From Nitrospinota bacterium (GTDB taxonomy: Bacteria; Nitrospinota; Nitrospinia; UBA9942; JAHJSF01), in contig JAHJSF010000185.1 in NCBI GenBank assembly GCA_018830405.1, positions 1 to 5,100 on the forward strand: DNA of 5,100 nt. Direction: 5' to 3'. Positions 5,053-5,100 of the stretch are shown one piece after another. Under the pieces are notes generated by a model. The model was not told where the DNA came from. It did no database searches and saw nothing but the letters and a program-made list of their open reading frames with translations. The stretch's first letter is position 1. Each line of letters opens with the position of its first letter. The translations under genes were made by a program, and so were the position numbers.

Positions 5053-5100
5053 ATGGCTTTGTTTAGATACAAACTGATTGAACCGACCGGCAAGATAACA
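5053..5100 (+). CDS. gspF: GspF/PilC-type inner-membrane platform protein, N-terminal fragment cut by window edge
   Basis: Only 16 codons are visible: MALFRYKLIEPTGKIT, with no stop before the edge. This matches the characteristic start of GspF/PilC/MshG proteins (M-x-x-[FY]-x-Y-[KR]-A/L-x-[DE]-x-x-G). These three-helix inner-membrane proteins form the platform on which the GspE-type ATPase acts. The position directly after the ATPase gene (22-bp gap) is the usual one, as in gspE-gspF and mshE-mshG. Confidence rests on this short match together with context. Confidence 0.8.
   Translation, partial: MALFRYKLIEPTGKIT

Overview
The window is a stretch of bacterial chromosome, all genes on the + strand, holding part of a type IV pilus / type II secretion (T4P/T2SS) assembly locus. 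In order it contains: the C-terminal part of a proline-rich TPR protein (open at the left edge); a small single-span membrane protein I cannot assign; a GspA/ExeA-type AAA ATPase with a periplasmic peptidoglycan-binding tail; a complete GspE/PilB/MshE-type assembly ATPase; and the first 16 codons of a GspF/PilC-type inner-membrane platform protein (cut by the right edge).

The set TPR protein + ExeA-like ATPase + GspE-like ATPase + GspF-like platform resembles the mshM-mshN-mshE-mshG block of MSHA pilus loci. Here, though, the TPR gene precedes the ExeA-like gene, and that ATPase is the long, membrane-spanning GspA form rather than the short MshM form. The likely division of labour is as follows. 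The GspE-like ATPase powers pilin or pseudopilin assembly through the GspF-like platform. The GspA-like protein couples cytoplasmic ATP hydrolysis to the cell wall so that an envelope-spanning complex can be placed. The TPR protein is a scaffold or assembly factor. The N-terminus of the GspE-like ATPase carries two MshEN-type motifs, so control by cyclic di-GMP is plausible.

The two long intergenic gaps (857-1173 and 1672-1874) are rich in G/C-run palindromes. They share a 36-nt repeat in the same orientation with one mismatch, and the unassigned gene lies between the two copies. The downstream gap is largely one imperfect palindrome of about 136 bp. Downstream of it the genes are tightly packed (15- and 22-bp gaps), as in an operon.

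The organism is a Gram-negative-type bacterium of moderate G+C, with frequent ATA (Ile) and AGG/AGA (Arg) codons. The MSHA/T2SS-like gene set and the abundant CCCCCT...AGGGGG palindromes would fit a deltaproteobacterial or Nitrospirota-like lineage, but this is an impression and not a taxonomic call. I found no RNA gene, CRISPR array, transposase or defence system.
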